64,000 nucleotides of DNA from Stratiolaelaps scimitus (lineage: Eukaryota > Arthropoda > Arachnida > Mesostigmata > Laelapidae). The stretch spans positions 1,860,001 to 1,924,000 of the forward strand of contig JABWDB010000006.1 of NCBI GenBank assembly GCA_019614645.1, written 5' to 3'. The translations under genes were made by a program, and so were the position numbers. Positions 62,193 through 64,000 of the stretch are shown piece by piece. The first letter of the stretch is position 1, and each line of letters opens with the position of its first letter. Under the pieces are notes generated by a model. That model did not search any database and had not been told where the DNA came from. It saw nothing but the letters and a program-made list of their open reading frames with translations.

Positions 62193-63282
62193 TGCTGTGG
62201 TGGTGGGTGCCCGACAGTGACTTCGTACCCTCGAACGAATACTACACTACGACGTTACGCCGTGGATAGAGGGAATAGATAGTCTATTTTGAAGGAGGTG
62301 GGCGCGACCGCCATCGCGCGACCGTCAGCACTGAAAGACTATTTTCTTCCTGCTACCACTGCTCCTGTTCCTACTGCTACCTCTAGCACTACTACTAGCA
62401 CTACCCCTCTGCTATGTCCTTCTTTCCTTACGATGATGGCGACGCCTGGTGGCGTCGTTTCCTCTCTTTCGGTCGGCATCGCATCCCAACGGCGACGACC
62501 CAACGAGACAACGCCGTTCCCGTGGCTGGAGATGACGAACCGCGGAAACAGCCACGCGCGTTCCCACCAGAACGAAGACCTTGGCAGGACAGCCTTAGCA
62601 GCACTAGCCGATTGGGGTGGCAGGCCTCGCTGCCCCAGTGCCGAGCATCGCTTCGTCGCCTTATTCTATGCTGATGATGGTGCTGCGTCCAGACGTTGCC
62701 GACGACGCCTGGACGGGGACCAGAAACGCTGAAAACGGGCCACGCGCGAACTCCTCGAGGAGGATTTGCTGCGCTGCTGCTGCTGTTTTTCTCGGTTCGC
62801 GCGCTGAGATCCTCCCGCGCCTTTTCTCCACGCTTTCCCTTCTTGAGCCCTCATATCATAGCACTCCGCCCTATCATTTCACCCTTTCTCGCCTTCCCTG
62901 ATTCATTCCCCGTTCTGCCCCTCCGAGACTGAGCGAGAGGCCCTCTTGGCCGTAGCAGATAGGCCACTTTAGGCCACTGCCACTACTACTACTACTGCTG
63001 CTGCTGCCATTGTCTCAAGGCAGAAGGCCAACGCGTACGTTCCGCAGGACGTACATAGCTGCTAGAGCTGCCGGTGCTTCCGTTGAAACTCCTAACTTGC
63101 CGTGCCTCACGTGATCTGTAGAGTAGAGCGAAGCCATCATCAGATACATAACATAGCAGTACACGCATATATATATATATATATATACCACATCGTTCTG
63201 CCACTACTGTTACCAGCAGTGTGAGAGGCAGTTGGACCGACACTTTTCAACGACGAAGATCCTGCTGACGCTACGCTGAGGA
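62193..63282. other. GC-rich region, no gene resolved
   Basis: A 147-codon frame (62289-62732, +) and several others overlap. An (ACT)n(GCT)n run lies at 62981-63007 and an (AT)10 run at 63167-63187. The region could be 5-prime flanking or untranslated sequence of a gene to the right, but nothing proves this. Confidence 0.4.
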
Positions 63283-63473
63283 ATGCGTGCGGCGAACGCT
63301 AGTGATGAGGAAGCGGCGTTGCTATCGTCGGCGTTGTCGTTGTTGCTATCGTCATCGTCGACGACGGCTGTTGACGCTCGGCTCCGTACAATGCAAAGGG
63401 TTCGTTGGAACGCAGAGCCGACAGTTCCCTACGCTGTATCAGTCAGCAGTGCATCCTCTGTAGATGGTGAAGT
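63283..63473 (+). CDS. Candidate first exon, hypothetical (weak)
   Basis: The ATG at 63283 opens a frame (MRAANASDEEAALLSSALS) with a Leu/Ser-rich stretch, partly from GTC/GTT repeats. It runs to GAAGT|GTAAGT, a strong donor core at about 63473/63474; unspliced it ends two codons later. On the opposite strand a Ser-rich frame (63429-63668) overlaps its end. There is no family match by eye. Confidence 0.15.
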
Positions 63474-63561
63474 GTAAGTGCCCTTGGACTGGAAGGAGGG
63501 GCGAAGCCTCGGACCAGTGGGGGCGGGTAACGTAGCAGCCATTTCGAGTTGGGCTGTGCCC

Positions 63562-63598
63562 TTGCTGCTGCTGCTGCTACTACCACTGCTGCTGCTGT
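63562..63598. repeat. (GCT)n trinucleotide repeat
   Basis: GCT units broken by ACTACCA; on the minus strand it encodes a serine run. Confidence 0.9.
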
Positions 63599-63969
63599 AG
63601 GCGGCGAAGACGGACGGGTTGCATTGCACTGATGGCGTTGGCAGTGGGGTCCCGAAGTCGAACGACACCTACCCATCCGGCCTCGGGACGGCTTGGCTAC
63701 ACATCCATACCGTCCTCACGCTCCGTATATACTCCGTAGCCGCTGAACCTCTCGCCCGTCCGACGTGATAAACTGCGTTTGGCGAACACGGAGCGTGGAT
63801 CGTTCTTTCTTCTCATCTGAATTCGGCGAGAGTCGGTCGGTCGACGGGCTGAGCTGACTCCGGCAGGACGAACTCTAGCCAACTCGGCTCGGTTCGACTC
63901 GGCTCTCGGAGCGGGTGCGGCAGCTCCGATGCCGAGCTAGCGAGCTTGGCAACATCGCGGAACGGAGTC

Positions 63970-64000
63970 ATGGTTGCGCTAATGCTCTGCCTGCTGGCGG
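63970..64000 (+). CDS. Possible start of a secreted-protein gene, truncated by window end
   Basis: The last 31 bases begin with ATG in a good context (G at -3, G at +4) and encode MVALMLCLLA, the kind of hydrophobic start seen in signal peptides. The preceding bases are GC-rich and could be 5-prime untranslated sequence. No in-frame stop was seen in the preceding 70 or so bases, so the ATG could also be internal. The product cannot be named. Confidence 0.3.
   Translation, partial: MVALMLCLLA

Overview
This 64 kb window looks like intergenic or intron-rich nuclear DNA from an animal, most likely an invertebrate. The reasons are these: no operon-like packing of long open frames; dense two- and three-base microsatellites, above all (TA)n; several decayed non-LTR retrotransposon (LINE) copies; tRNA-derived SINE-like sequences; and CpG that is not visibly depleted. 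The species cannot be named from the sequence. No conserved housekeeping gene, rRNA gene, intact tRNA gene, CRISPR array or bacterial feature was recognised.

The firmest content is transposon debris. Between 20.0 and 28.9 kb lie three reverse-transcriptase copies of the CR1/jockey/L2-like type. One is at 20025-20627 (+). One is at 23860-24530 (+) and is the only copy that still shows the YADD catalytic box. One is at 27150-28900 (-) and is the longest. The minus copy is interrupted by a tRNA-headed SINE-like insertion (27722-27966) bounded by a probable 8 bp target-site duplication. Two detached LINE 3-prime tails that match each other lie at 4577-4651 (+) and 29763-29870 (-). All copies carry stops, frameshifts or deletions. 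Other tRNA-like or SINE-like heads are at about 37955, 42480-42625 (-) and 49946.

Protein-coding content is uncertain. The one open frame clearly longer than chance is at 55560-56468 (+). It has 302 codons, a plausible signal peptide from its second Met, and a basic C-terminus with two Gly-Lys-Arg processing-like sites. Weaker candidates are: an exon with an EGF/TIL-like cysteine pattern ending at a good splice donor (41943-42181, +); a signal-peptide-like start cut off by the window end (63970-64000, +); a splice-compatible exon pair at 17498-17908 (-); and open frames at 34147-34455 (+), 43202-43372 (+), 57313-57621 (+)/57553-57801 (-) and 63283-63473 (+).

Base composition is a mosaic. AT-rich tracts hold the (TA)n arrays and the transposon debris. 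GC- and CpG-rich islands, for example at 2.9-3.4, 10.4-10.7, 18.4-18.9, 29.2-29.6, 33.9-34.4, 35.4-35.9, 41.3-42.2, 43.1-43.5, 50.8-51.6, 55.6-56.4, 59.4-60.2 and 62.0-64.0 kb, hold nearly all the coding candidates. The last 2 kb is the best guess for the 5-prime region of a gene that continues beyond the window.
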